This document shows positions 30,309-42,726 of a stretch of DNA of 64,000 nucleotides, piece after piece. The notes beneath the pieces are model-generated. The model was not told the DNA's origin. It searched no databases and saw nothing but the letters and a program-made list of their open reading frames with translations. The translations under genes and the position numbers were made by a program. Source of the DNA: Onthophagus taurus (lineage: Eukaryota; Arthropoda; Insecta; Coleoptera; Scarabaeidae); contig NC_091973.1 in assembly GCF_036711975.1 (NCBI RefSeq), forward strand, positions 15,500,001 to 15,564,000. Direction: 5' to 3'. Position 1 is the stretch's first letter. The number at the start of each line of letters is the position of its first letter.

Positions 30309-32879
30309 TGGCCTATGATCAGTAAAAATGGTAAATTTTCGTCCATATAGGTACGGTAGAAAGTGTTTAACAGCTCAAACAATACCTAAAAGTTCTATCG
30401 TGCAATAATTTCTTTTTGCCTTGTTCAACGATCGATTAGCATAAGCAACAGATCGGATAGTACTGCTCCTAATGCGTAACTTGACGTATCTGTTTTAAGA
30501 ATAAACGTGTTATCTGCACTAATATTCGGAAATTGAAGTACTGGTGGATTCTGTAAAGATTTCTTGTGATTTGAAAGAATGTTGACATTCCTTTGTTCAG
30601 ATAAACTTGGTATTTTTCCTAGAGAGATTATTAAATGGTGATGCAATTCTCGCAAAATTCGGAATTCGTGCTCGTCTTTCGGTACAGGGTATTGCTCTAA
30701 TATTTTTATTTTTAAAGGGTCTAGCGTCATACCATTCCCTGATATTACGTGACCTTGGTATAAAATTTCACCTATAGTGATTTTCCAAGTTGTTTCCAAA
30801 TATAATTAAATCGCCCAAGTAAATAAAACAGTTTTCGTAATTCAAACCTGCCATTGGTATAATCATAGCGCGAGAAAATGCACTAGGACTGATCTTAAGA
30901 CCAATTGGTAGTCTCTTCAACTATCGTTATTTATAGTTCATCTATAGTTATCTAGTTCAACTTGGTAATATGCCTGTGTTAAATCTAAATATGAGAAATA
31001 TACTGCGCCTGCTAAAGAATCTAGTGTAGCCGTAATGCAGGGTAAAGGGAATTTATCATCCTGAATCTGTTTATTTAGAAGCCACAAGATAGTCCACAAC
31101 TACTCTCCATTTCTGAACACCATTGATATCTTTCTTTTTCTATACTATTAAAAGAGATGCTTACCAAGGTGATTTTGCCGGTTCGATAATTCCATCAGAA
31201 AGCATTTTCTCTATCTGTTCATTCACCGCTGGTTTTTGTGATTGAGGTAGTCGGTACGGTTTAACGTAAATAGGTATTATTGATGTTTCTAAATGAATCG
31301 CTTCTTTGCAAACATTGGTGGCCGTGAGCTTGTCGGATTCCAAATGAAACACGTTGGCATATTTTGCAAGAACTCTTTATAATGACCAATTTTCGTCCTC
31401 GTTTAAATATTCTTTGTTAATTTAAAAATAGTTTCTACCCGTTCTACCGAATTTTTGGTGGCTTTCCCAAAATTACATACGTGATAATCGCTTGCGGTAC
31501 GTAAATATCCCGACAAAAATAACCCTAGAGGTACAGGAAAAAAAATCTAAACCGATGTACGTGACAGTTACAACCATTTTTCAAAGTGGGTTAAATTTTG
31601 TCCCAGCATACTATAAAGGTCTATTTTTAAGTGGGTTAAATTGTAACCCGGAGTACCTCAAAGAGTTAAACTGATAATTTTTCTTCTGAAATTTTTAATT
31701 TTTCTTTTTTCTTCCTGTACATTTAGGATAGTAACTGGTATCATGTTAGATTCTGGTCTAGCAATTACTCCACCAACAAAAACTCCTTGATTTATTTCTT
31801 CTGGGCATGCAACATAATCGTCTTGAAAATTAAGTTTACAATATTTAGTTACTTCACTTCGAGCTGGACTAATGGTGTATATTTGCTCTTTGGATTCTAA
31901 AGGAATCGTTTTTAAATAAAGGAGTCGTTTTTTGATTATATATCAAAAACGAAACATTAAATTGTTGATAATTTATTGTGGCAAAATTTGCTGATAATAA
32001 ATCTGAGCCTATAATGCCATGCATTTCATTATCAAAATTCTTCATCAGCAAACGTTCGTGTCTCAACTGTATGTTGTTTATTTTTAGTGTGATATTTACT
32101 GCGCCTTCAGTCATACCTGACCATCATACACCATGCACTTTAAATTTTCTTGAATAATCGACAATTTCGTTTTTATCAATATGATTCTCGAAAATTATAC
32201 TAATTGAACCGCCTGTGTCAATTCAAAATTTATATTTGTGATGTCCGTAAATCATTGCAAAGTAGTTTAGACTATTTAAATTGAATTTTAGCACCTCCTG
32301 TTGAAAAAAACAATTGTTTTTATATCTTCAGGGGCTGGAATATCCCATTTTCCAAGAGGATAATGCGCGCAACGGTTTGCAACAAAAATTTTCCATCTGT
32401 TTGGTATCGAAGAAATTCAGGTGACCTGAGAATCAGACCAGGTGAAAATCGAATCAAAAACGATTCTTGAGATAAGGTCTCTTGGATAATTTGTAGCAAA
32501 TCAGTAAGAAGAACTGCAACACACAGTTCCAGTCAAGGGATAGAAAGCGTTTTTAAGAGTGCCAGTCGGGCTTTAGCATATAACAAGGAAGTAGAAATCG
32601 CTGTTTGAGTTTGACAGCGTAAATACGCAACTGCACAATACCCTAGTTGGGATGCGTCACAGAAAAAATGAAGTTGAATCTAGTCCTTGGGAATCATCAA
32701 ACGAAGCAAGTTCCAAGAGGATAAAAAGAAAAGACTTTGTTGAATGTTTTCCACATTTCAATGATACATAAAGGAGGAGTTTCATCCCAAGAAGTGTTTA
32801 ATTGCCACAGTTGTTGCATAAGTGTTTTAGCTTTAAAATGTACAGTCGTGTTCACGGGAAATGCGCACTCAAGGTCAAG
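30282..32879 (-). repeat. 2.6-kb segmental direct repeat, copy 2 (gypsy plus BEL remnant)
   Basis: Partner of 13,190-15,787, in the same orientation and with the same internal stops. Gypsy pol pieces are at 30,425-30,799, 31,161-31,352 and 31,869-32,114. A BEL fragment from about 32,330 to 32,879 includes TLMQQLWQLNTSWDE in the 32,697-32,900 frame and an RNase H WSDSQVT block near 32,450. After 32,879 the two copies diverge abruptly. Confidence 0.92.
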
Positions 32880-33138
32880 CGCTGTTGTGAGATCCGACAT
32901 GCCGCTGGCTAAACGGGCTGAGCCGAGCGCACACGAAGCTCGTGGAGAAGGGACTTGTGGCGTATATATAAAATGGAGTATATAAAATACGTAACTAATG
33001 TAGAAATTTGCGTTAAATGAAACAAAAATGAACTATGTAATTACAGAATGTATATATTTTAATACATTTTTAATGTTATTTTCCACACCGCACTAATATT
33101 TAGTGTAATATCTGTTATTTTGGATGCATATTTGAAGC

Positions 33139-34530
33139 CTACTTGGCATCGATCTCACTAACAATTCGCAAATGTTCGTTCCGCGAAAACTTTCCCACGT
33201 GGCTTCTATGTTTCGGCGCAGATTGTTTCCGTTCCGAATAGGAAAGACCGCATTTTCTGTTTGAACTCTTTTTTTCAGCCAAAGCCCATAGATTTTCTAT
33301 GGAATTTAGATCTGGCGATCGCGCTGGCCATGGTATTCGCCTTATATCGTTACGATTTTCATACCAATGTTGCACCAACCTTGTGGTATAGACTGGTAAA
33401 TTATCCTCAACAATGGTTATAACACCTTCTGGGTACAATATTCTTACAGAAGGTATCAATATATCTTCTATCACATGGATATATTCTGCCGAATTAAATC
33501 GTCACTGAATTTCAGCCAATTCCCCCGGACCATGTCTATCCATCCAGCCCCAAAACCCTAAAGAAATCCGACCATTTCTCGTATTGGGCTGGATATGGTT
33601 TTCATTAAATCTTGTTCCGTTACGGTGCCAGAATAGTTTTCTATGATCTGATGACGTAGAAAACATTTTCTCATCGGTAAATACGACTCGCTCCCAATTG
33701 AAATTGTAATATTCCCGGGCGAATTGTAAACGTCTCTCTCGTCTGTAAACTCCGGCGTTATTTGGGGTTTTTTGGTTGCTACGCGGTTATGAAAGCCTTC
33801 CTTATGTAATGCTCTCCGAATACTTAGTCGAGAACATTCCAATTCCAGATTTTCTTTATTTAACTTCGAAGTAGTAAAGGGATTGTCAGTGGCATAATTG
33901 ACGATTTCTCTTTGTTGGTCCACATTAAGAAGTAGTGAAGGACCGATACGGCCTATTGGTCACAAGTCTATGTTCTCCATTTTCTTCAAATCTTCTTAGC
34001 AACCGGTTTACTTGTGCCCTCTACTTATAACATAAATATATAATGTTACATGATGTTTTTGTTAAAAACAAAATGAAGATAATCACAGATCTGCAAAAAA
34101 TTACTCAAATTACGCAATTCTAAAATTTTATTTTGAAGTTTGTTAGATAGTTTAATTATAAATAACTTTTACTCAAATAGTTTTTTTTGATTTAATTCGT
34201 TTACAATTTTCTGGATTTTTTTAAAGTAAATAATAAAAAAAAAAACAATTTACATAATGACGTTCTTCGTAATACATATGTGAACTAATAAATGTTGTCA
34301 TGCTGACAATTATGGAAAAAAAAGTATATAAATTGTATTGGGCAGATTTGGTTGCAAAGCAGTGAAATTTGTATCAACTCTAGGTATTGTAACTATTTTT
34401 TTTTGTAATTATCGATAGGCTTACACGTTCAGCAATATCCAATGTGGGTACTCCTGCTGCATAAAGCGCGATAATTGATGGTCTTTTGCACAAATCTGAC
34501 TCACGTTGTCCTAGTAAGCGAGGCATCTTA
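33139..34530 (-). pseudogene. Tc1/mariner-type transposase, decayed
   Basis: Minus-strand pieces in order: an N-terminal helix-turn-helix starting MPRLLGQRESDLC (about 34,528-34,380); a second HTH and linker (33,923 downward, SRLSIRRALHKEGFHNRV); a shifted frame with VVFTDEKMF carrying the first catalytic Asp (about 33,680); and the C-terminal part (33,474-33,139) with VEDNLPVYTTRLVQHW and WPARSPDLNSIENLW, the DD34E-like Asp and Glu. An AT-rich stretch of some 400 bp (33,960-34,380) separates the two HTH parts, and there are frameshifts, so it is dead. Terminal inverted repeats were not resolved. Confidence 0.78.
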
Positions 34531-34739
34531 TACGTATTGCTCAAGAAAATGACATACTTGTATAGTCTCCGATTTTTCTGGTGGTGTTTATGACCCTCAG
34601 AAACAGTAGCAGCAGTAATTATCACCCTGAAAAAGTACCTAATCGTGATTTATGATAGGCCCTCCTAGCGAACTAAGTCCAGGGACGCTCTTCTTTTTTT
34701 ATTTTATTTCAATATGAATTATTAACATTTCTAACCGGC

Positions 34740-34975
34740 GATTGTCTTTAATTCAAGATTCTTTATCAGTGTCATAATAACAGTTGTCACTTTTCGCGCA
34801 TTCTAAGCTGTCGTCATCAGAAAAATCATCAACACTAATAATAAAACGCTGTACATGTGGCGACACATACGCATCTTCGACATCTTTCACGTATTTTACG
34901 CACTGCGACCACAATTCGGATGAAATTTTATTATATTCCTCACGAATTATATTAATTTGGAAGTATTTCCATGAA
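34740..34975 (-). pseudogene. C-terminal fragment of a pogo/Tigger-like transposase
   Basis: The minus-strand frame from about 34,975 to 34,753 reads IREEYNKISSELWSQCVKYV and then an acidic tail FSDDDSLECAKSDN, similar in style to the tail of DDE_1 (Tigger/jerky) transposases. It directly precedes the truncated gypsy gag. A matching upstream part of such a transposase lies at 43,795-45,104 on the same strand. Confidence 0.45.
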
Positions 34976-35500
34976 ATACTCAAGTTATGCAAGGAAGTCA
35001 GCGCAAACATGGAAGAACAAGAGAAAATAAGATCCATCCTCAAGGGTCTACAACCACGGATCCTGGAAAAGGTACACCTAATGGACAACAACACCGTGGA
35101 AGATTTGCGGAAAAACATCCGAAAGGTAGAAGCGACAGCTTTCTTGTTGGGTCAATCCACATCGGGACCATCAACTTCAAGGACCCAGACGTCCAGTTCA
35201 GACGAGATTGAGGGGTTGAGGCAACAGATCTCCAGGCTAGAGGCCCAAATAAAAGGTAGGAACTTTTCTCAATCTGTTATTAAAAAGGGCGATAAGTTTA
35301 TGAAAAGAGAATCGGGACGAACGGCCGATGGTCGGATTATTTGTTTTAATTGTCAAAAAGCAGGTCATTACGCAAAAAATTGCTTTAAGAACACAAAAAA
35401 CTCAGGTCAAATCAAGAAAGAGCCCCAGACGTAGGGTATAGTTGCTATTTTTGTAATAAAATAGGCCATAAGAAAATTTCATGTAGATTTAGGCGTAGAC
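34976..35500 (+). pseudogene. gypsy gag, C-terminal part
   Basis: From about 34,976 the frame reads EEQEKIRSILKGLQPRILEK (gag capsid C-terminal region), a coiled segment DEIEGLRQQISRLEAQIK, and the zinc knuckle CFNCQKAGHYAKNC. It stops at 35,434. A second knuckle, CYFCNKIGHKKISC, follows in the shifted frame from about 35,443. Sequence before 34,976 in the same open frame is opposite-strand transposase and not gag. Confidence 0.78.
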
Positions 35501-36546
35501 TAATAAGAAAATGCAAGGAAATTGGTAGCGTACACGTAATAAATTCTTCGTCCCTGGTCGAATTAATCGGCTCGGTGAACAAAAAACAAGTTAAATTATT
35601 TGTAGATACAGCGGCTGGAGTTAGTTTAGTTAATTCCACGCTAGTCCCAACATCCAAATTTATTGAAAAAATTTCGTATATCCCAATTAAATAGGCATCA
35701 GGTTATGATCTATGGGTAGGAGGTGCGGTTAACTTAAATTTTTTTGTAAAAAATTATAAATTTAATCATAAATTTATAGTCATAAAAAATTTAAAAGCGG
35801 ATATTATTTTAGGTAACGATTTTAATAAAAAACATAAATTAGAAGTAAATTTCGCAACAGAAACGATCAAGTTTCAGAATAGCGGTAATACGCAAATAGT
35901 TCATTTTTCATTAGCAGACAAAATTTGTGGTCAACAACCGTCGTCTATTCTAGGAAATCATATTTATGCCGTTAATGAGGGTACACTCGTACCTTTGTCT
36001 AGTATAAAAATTTTCGTAAAATATAATGAGAAAATTGGGTTAGGGTATGAGTTTGAGCCCATTCAAAATTTGTTTAAAATAAAATATTTACAAGTTAAAG
36101 AAAAGATGTATGGTAATGAGAAACCCTACGTGTACATTACAAATTTTAGCAATCAATCGGTTTTGGTTTACAGCGAAACATGTCTCGGCAAACTTGTAAG
36201 ATCAGCAGACTCGCCGGACTGTTTAACAAGAAAAGACTCATGTTACATAATTCATGTAGAGACTCCTGTTAACAAGTATGTTGACAATGCGATAAGCGAT
36301 AAAATTATTTCGCGAAATGAAACTTTCAATGTCAATCCAGATTTAGGGGTTAATGAGAGGATGACATTGTTTAGTTTATTGGATAGGTATTCTGATGTAC
36401 TTGCTCAATCCAATCGTGAGCTAGGACAGACTCACCTGTGCGAGCTTGAAATTGATACCAACGGAGCGGCTCCGGTGCACCAACCGCCGTATCGAGTTTC
36501 GCACAGAGAAAATAAATTGTTAGGGAACAAGTACAGCAAATGTTAA
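35500..36546 (+). pseudogene. gypsy protease and RT N-terminal region
   Basis: The protease active site is seen as LFVDTAAGVSLVNS near 35,600, followed by a stop codon (35,690-35,692) and then ILGNDFNKKH, the conserved protease C-terminal element. The frame 35,995-36,546 encodes the pol linker (DCLTRKDSCYIIHV, MTLFSLLDRYSDVLAQ) and the RT start (PPYRVSHRENK), and ends by frameshift into the next frame. Confidence 0.75.
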
Positions 36547-37505
36547 ATGGAGGTGTTATTAGAAAATCTTTTAGTCCATGGAGTAGTCCGGTAGTATTGG
36601 TTCATAAAAAAGATAACGAATGGCGATTTTGTGTAGATTACAGAAAGTTGAATAAACTTATTAAATGGGACGCATATCCTTTACCCGTAATTGATGACAT
36701 CTTGACTTATCTAGAAGGGTCAAAATACTTTTCAGGTCTGGATTTATGTTCAGGTTATTGGCAAATCAGCATTGCAGAGAAAGATAAACCCAAAACGGCG
36801 TTTGTAACTTCCGACGGCCTATACGAATTTAATGTGGTACCATTTGGTTTGGCATCGAGTCCAGCATGTTTCCAACGCTGCATGGACCATGTCCTAGCAG
36901 GTCTTAAATGGAATTCTGTTCTAGTATACCTGGACGATATCGTCGTTAATGGTACTTCTTTCCAGAATAATTATCATAATCTAGAGGAAGTGCTAAAAAG
37001 GCTTAGAAGTGCGAATATGAAATTAAAACCTTCGAAATGTTCTTTCGGTTATCAAAAGTTAAAAATGTTAGGCCACGTCGTAAATACGCAGGGCATCCAC
37101 CCAGACCCAGATAAAATTTCAGCCGTCAAAGATTTTCCGACACCGAGAAAGGTCAAGGATGTTCAATCGTTCCTCGGTTTAGCAAATTATTATCGAAAAT
37201 TTGTACGAAATTTTGCGGATATAGCGCGACCTTTAACGTTGCTTACTAGGAAAAATAATAAATTTGTTTGGTCCGATAAAGAACAGAAATCATTCGATAA
37301 GTTGAAACTCGCGTTAATTCAATCCCCTGTATTAGAACATTTCAGTAAAGATAACCCAATTGAAAATCACACCGATGCCAGCGATTTTGGTTTAGGTGCC
37401 GTATTGGGTTGCGTATGCTTCACGACGTTTAACAGAGGCAGAAACGCGATACAACACTACCGAAAAAGAATGCTTGGCTATAGTTTGGGCGATAAATTAT
37501 TTTAG
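36540..37505 (+). pseudogene. gypsy reverse transcriptase
   Basis: The RT domain is nearly complete: SPWSSPVVLVHKKD, RFCVDYRKLNK, FSGLDLCSGYWQI (first catalytic Asp), VPFGLASSPACFQ and VYLDDIVV (YLDD active site near 36,930). The thumb YLEGSK.../LGLANYYRKFVRNFADI and the beginning of RNase H (HTDASDFGLGAVL) follow. A frameshift at about 37,400 moves RNase H into another frame. The enzyme would copy element RNA into DNA. Confidence 0.88.
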
Positions 37506-37923
37506 GCATTATTTATGGGGAAAGCATTTCAAAATCGTGACTGATCATCACGCACTTTGCTGGTTACATAAAACCAAAGATCCATCTTCGCGATTAATGC
37601 GCTGGATAATAAAATTACAAGACTATTCATTCGAGGTTGTTCACAAATCCGGCAAAAAACATCTGGATGCCGATAGTTTATCCCGGAATCCCGTACTACC
37701 GCCAGATACGATAGATGCGAACGAAATCCCAGTGTTTATGCTATCTTTAGAAGACATTTCAAAATTACAGCAAGAAGACCCAGAAGTATCAAAATTAATT
37801 AACGCTCTTACGACACCGGATTCACACGAATCAAAATTAGTCAAAAAGACGGGTAGCTATATTTTAGAAAATAACGTTCTCTATAAAAAATATTTTTCTC
37901 CTAATTTCAACTCTAAAGTTTTA
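37396..37923 (+). pseudogene. gypsy RNase H, interrupted by Penelope insertion
   Basis: The frame continues RNase H (ASRRLTEAETRYNTTEKECL, KIVTDHHALCWL) and the chromoviral-style end LIKLQDYSFEVV, KHLDADSLSRNP. It is cut at 37,923 by the Penelope-like element; the pol sequence resumes at 41,035 after a 12-bp target duplication. Confidence 0.85.
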
Positions 37924-40900
37924 ATATATATAGGGGTTGTCATCCATATTGGTGATAATGTTAAAATAAAAAAGAAAAACCAAAATAAATGGTCAAACTA
38001 CTCCAATATATTTTCCTTTATTAATTAATTCTACCGGTTTCGGTACGTGACCATCATCAGCAGTCTACAAATCAACTACATGTAAAACAAAACTATTAAA
38101 AACAATACTTATATTACCTTGTCAAGTTAAAGGTGGGGAAACTCGTCTTGAAACATTGTTCATTCAACAAATAAAGAGATTAACAAAGTTGTTCGGTATG
38201 CCAATACACATGATAGATGATTCAAAATGATATCAAAAAATCAAATTAATTAAAACGAAGCACATATAAAACAAATTTAGGATTAACCTAAAAGATCTAC
38301 GTCGTAATCGAGAACACGTTAAAAAGGTAAAAAACAACAAATTCATGTGATTGGGTTAGAAATAAACACACTACGCGCAGGTGCAGACCAAAGAATCAAA
38401 TTCAAATATAAAAACTCTCAAAAATACATCAATGAATATCTTAACATAAATCGGCTAGGGATACATGTAGATTCAACATATTATAATTCTCAAAATACAA
38501 TCAAAAAATCAGAGATCAAGATAATTAGTTTAAATAAATAACTATATAGGTTAGGAAATAGGTGTTTGGGATTATGTAATGGAGATAAAAAGGATGAATA
38601 AGGACTGGGTATTAAAAGGATATGTTTGGTGAGAAGGATCCTTATATAGTGCGAAAACTACCCTCACCATTAGGTAGAGATCCTCTTGTATATAAGGAAT
38701 AAAAGAAGGGAAGTTAAAGGTATATAATTATGTGTCTGGTGGTTCAGATTTGAGATCGTATGGGTTATTCAAATATCGGTATAGGGGTGTCTTTTGTAAT
38801 TGAACCTGGTCGTTCAAACTCTGCAAATCAGTTTTTGTGTGAATAAATCGATCTATTTCATATGCCTCCAGTAATGTCAATTTATATCCCTTGCCTTGAT
38901 GATGTAATAGTTTTACGTTTCGTTTTTAATCGACAACGTGATTATGAGTTAGGAAGTGTCTGCCCAAATTCGAATTTTCATTAAGCTTATGTTCCTTTAT
39001 ACGTTGTTTCAGGTTTCTCCCAGTTTCACCGATATATGTCGCACTACACGTATCACATTCAAGCTAATAAACACCATTTTTCAGTAGTATATCTGATTGG
39101 TTTTTTACGTTACTCAGGGTGTTCAGTAAGGTTGAATTAGTTTTAAATGATATTGAGATATTATATTTCTTGAAGATTCTTTGAATATTTGTTGATAGGT
39201 CCCCTGGATAATTTATAGATCTATATGTCAATATATTCTTGGTTAACGGAATTAAAGAGTCATTAAAATCTAAGTTTAGGTGTTTGTGAGTATATTTGTT
39301 AATAAGGTTATTCACAAATGTAGGGGGGTATTTATTATTGTGGGCGATGGTTTCTATTATTTTAATTTCATTTTCTATTTGTTCGTGTGTAAGTGGGGTG
39401 TCATATAGCCGGTGTATATAAGCATTAAACGCAGCACATTTATGCGAATAGTGGTGAAAGGAATCAAAAGGAATGACCACATCTGTCTGAGTTGGTTTTC
39501 TGTAGATGTCGAATTTTATTTCTCCATTATGTCTCTTTAAGGTGAGGTCTAAATAATTTATTTCCCTATTGTGTTCATTCTCCATAGTAAACTCTATCTT
39601 TTCATGAAGAGTATTGACATGTTGTAATAGTTCTGTTAGAGACCTAGGTGAAGATTCATCCCAGATTATGAGAATGTCATCTACATATCATTTCCAGAAC
39701 AGAATGTATTTATTGTATTCATTGTCAGGTTGTAGGAACGATGTCTCTAGTTTATCAATGAAAAAGTCTGCTAGGAGACCGCTAAGTGGTGAACCCATAG
39801 GGAGGCTATCATTGTATTTATAAAGTCCATCTTCAAATTGGCAGAAATTTAGTTCAGTACATAATTTAATCATTTTAAAGAGTTGATCCGCATCTGTTCC
39901 GGATAGATTTGCTTGTAAGTATTCCTTAACTATGATAAGTGTTTCTTGGGTGGGTACATTGGTGTATAAGTTGACTATATCCAATGAAAGCATACGAAAA
40001 TCTTGTGGGAGGTTCAAATGGGAAATACTATTAATTGATTCTTTCCTATTTTTAATAGTGTTGGGCGGTTTAAATTGTAATTGCTTATTAATAAATTGAT
40101 TAATAAATTTAGCAATTTTGTTTGTGCTCGAATTAATAGAAGTGCGATTTATTCACACAAAAACTGATTTGCACAGTTTGAACGACCAGGTTCAATTACA
40201 AAAGACACCCCTATACCGATATTTGAATAACCCATACGATCTCAAATCTGAACCACCAGACACATAATTATATACCTTTAACTTCCCTTCTTTTATTCCT
40301 TATATACAAGAGGATCTCTACCTAATGGTGAGGGTAGTTTTCGCACTATATAAGGATCCTTCTCACCAAACATATCCTTTTAATACCCAGTCCTTATTCA
40401 TCCTTTTTATCTCCATTACATAATCCCAAACACCTATTTCCTAACCTATATAGTTATTTATTTAAACTAATTATCTTGATCTCTGATTTTTTGATTGTAT
40501 TTTGAGAATTATAATATGTTGAATCTACATGTATCCCTAGGCGATTTATGTTAAGATATTCATTGATGTATTTTTGAGAGTTTTTATATTTGAATTTGAT
40601 TCTTTGGTCTGCACCTGCGCGTAGGGTGTTTATTTCTAACCCAATCACATGAATTTGTTGTTTTTCACCTTTTTAACGTGTTCTCGATTACGACGTAGAT
40701 CTTTTAGGTTAATCCTAAATTTGTTTTATATGTGCTTCGTTTTAATTAATTTGATTTTTTGATATCATTTTAAATCATCTATCATGTGTATTGGCATACC
40801 GAACAATTTTGTTAATCTCTTTATTTGTTGAATGAACAATGTTTCAAGACGAGTTTCCCCACCTTTAACTTGACAAGGTAATATAAGTATTGTTTTTAAT

Positions 40901-41034
40901 AGTTTTGTTTTACATGTAGTTGATTTGTAGACTCCTGATGATGGTCACGTACCGAAACCGGTAGAGTTAATTAATAAAGGAAAATATATTGGAGTAGTTT
41001 GACCATTTATTTAGGTTTTTCTTTTTTATTTTAA
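37924..41034 (-). mobile_element. Penelope-like element with 890-bp inverted arms
   Basis: Inverted arms are 37,962-38,851 and 40,143-41,034. The 12-bp duplication TCTAAAGTTTTA (37,912-37,923 and 41,035-41,046) marks the insertion, which lies in the gypsy pol. The central unique part holds the RT and GIY-YIG regions on the minus strand. The same 64-codon frame appears in both arms (38,347-38,541 plus, 40,454-40,648 minus). Confidence 0.88.
38720..40140 (-). pseudogene. Penelope reverse transcriptase with GIY-YIG endonuclease
   Basis: Minus-strand translation shows RT motifs LSLDIVNLYTNVPTQET, NDSLPMGSPLSGLLADFF, then after one stop codon YVDDILIIWD (active site, near 39,685). INYLDLTLKR, YRKPTQTD and HKCAAFNAYIHRLY follow. 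After a second stop comes the GIY-YIG module: GVY, LECDTCSATYIGETGRNLKQ and KEHKLNENSNLGRH (39,060-38,940). The reading frame ends inside the left inverted arm. Two nonsense codons (near 39,688 and 39,064) make this copy inactive. In the family, the endonuclease nicks the target and the RT primes on it. Confidence 0.88.
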
Positions 41035-41046
41035 TCTAAAGTTTTA

Positions 41047-41550
41047 GTTGTACCAAGGAAAATGAAACCTGATATTCTCCTGTCTTGCCATGACGATCCG
41101 CTAAGCGGGAGGCATTTAGGTTTCGCGAAAACGTATGGTAAGATAAAAGATCGCTATTTCTGGGAAAACATGTAAGTATTGTGATGTAGAAAAATATGTA
41201 AAGTCGTGTATTTCATGTCAGCAGAAGAAAAATCCGCCAAAGGCCCCACAAGGTTTACTTCAACCCATAAAAGTTGGTAAACCTTTCGATCGAATAGGTA
41301 TCGATCTATTGGGACCTTTCCCAAAGTCAAAATTTGGTAACGTATACATTGTGACGGCAGTGGACTACGCTACTAAATGGGCAGAGGCGAGAGCGATACC
41401 AGCCGGAATGGCGAAGTGTGTCGCAGACTTTTTATTGGAATCCATAATTTGTAAACACGGTTGTACGGAAACCATCCTAAGCAATAGAGGAAAATGCTTT
41501 ATGTCAAAGTTAGTGACGGAATTATTAAAAGCCTTAGGTAGTCACCCTAC
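41047..41550 (+). pseudogene. gypsy integrase, truncated
   Basis: The HHCC zinc-binding end (SCHDDPLSGRHLGF, then CISCQQKKN after a frameshift near 41,170) is followed by the core RIGIDLLGPFPKSKFGN with the first catalytic Asp. ILSNRGKCFMSKL follows; the second catalytic Asp position of this family is Asn here. The core stops at KALGS, before the catalytic Glu, and is joined directly to env-like sequence. It cannot be active. Confidence 0.8.
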
Positions 41551-42726
41551 TTTTAGTTTAGACTTTTACTTTAATTTAGAAATTGCTGATTGTCACTTTT
41601 ACGAAGAAACCATAGTCATCGCACTCAAAATTCCAATCCGTAGGAAGTTAGTGAAATGGACACTTTTTGAGCTAATCTGTGTACCTTTCGCTTGGAAAGA
41701 GAAATCGTGCCAGGTGTGCAAAGATAAGGTTTATGTAGCTAAACATTTAAACGAAGTAAAAATCTTGGACAATGGATCTCTAAACAATTGCAATCCGGAT
41801 ATTAGTAAACTCTGTTTACTTCCTACGAGCAATAACGTGATTTCGGAAGCTGTATCATGTTATACGGATCTCGCCACCGGAACTCAGATTTCGAAAATGG
41901 TAGAATCTTGCCCGATGAGTTGTTACAATAATTCAAGGGCGTAATAAGCCAAATTACACATGAACAATTTATTCTTAGTCATCCCCAGGATAATTTGAAA
42001 ATGCGGTGCAACGGAAATTCGAACAATCTGTCTCTGCCTACACCTTTAGACATGGGTGCATTTGAGATCAATGTTCCCTGTGGTTGTGAGTTGTATTCTG
42101 ATAGAGAAGTTTTAGTGAGAAGCACCTTCCCATGTGGAGCAAAAGCGTTAGAAAAATACGATCTAAAACACATTTTACCAGCTCAGTGGTCCACATTAGA
42201 GACGTTACATTTAGAAGCAATGATGACGCATACCCGACTCAATTTTGCAAATGTAACTTAATGTGTAAACCAAAATTGGAATTCATCTATACCCCATTTT
42301 GATTTTGTAGCCACAACAATCAGGTCCGAACAACTTAAATCGAGCTTGTTTGCTCTTAATGAACAAGATGAATTATTTAGTGTAACAAAAGTAGTAAATG
42401 TAATAACAACCATGGTGGTGTTTTTTATAATTCTGAGAAATCCGGCTTTGATAGGCCTGGCGGCAACTCCTACCGTAGAGGCATGGCAATACGTGGTGAA
42501 CGAATCATGTGATGTTCTTGTAATAATTTCGTTCATAATTTTTGTTATCTGGGACATGTACGCAATCATAAAGAAATTTCAAGTACTGAAAAAAGTAAAA
42601 GGTACCGCGTGTGAATTAACTGAAATAACATCAAACGAGCCTACTCCTGCAGAAGAAACTTCTCAGCTGTCACCGGTGTCACCACAGATAGAGAGTAAAA
42701 GAACATGTAAAAGCGTACGCAAGTAG
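41550..42726 (+). pseudogene. envelope-like glycoprotein remnant of the gypsy element
   Basis: After the truncated integrase the frame runs into a cysteine-rich segment (WKEKSCQVCKDKVY, ESCPMSCYNNS), stops at 41,944, then continues in a frame with FEINVPCGCELYSD and VRSTFPCGAKALEKYD (to 42,261). A third frame (42,346-42,726) has two hydrophobic stretches, VVNVITTMVVFFIILR and VLVIISFIIFVIWDMYAII. Cys-rich ectodomain plus C-terminal membrane span and position after integrase suggest an env-type gene. The exact env class is not recognisable. Stops and frameshifts break it. Confidence 0.5.

Noticed and set aside
34784..34970. Apparent N-terminus of the gypsy gag frame
   Set aside because: This stretch is better explained as the opposite-strand tail of a pogo-like transposase; gag similarity begins only near 34,976.
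38347..38541. Identical 64-codon frames in both Penelope arms (also 40,454-40,648)
   Set aside because: Duplicated only because they lie in the inverted arms; no recognisable protein features.
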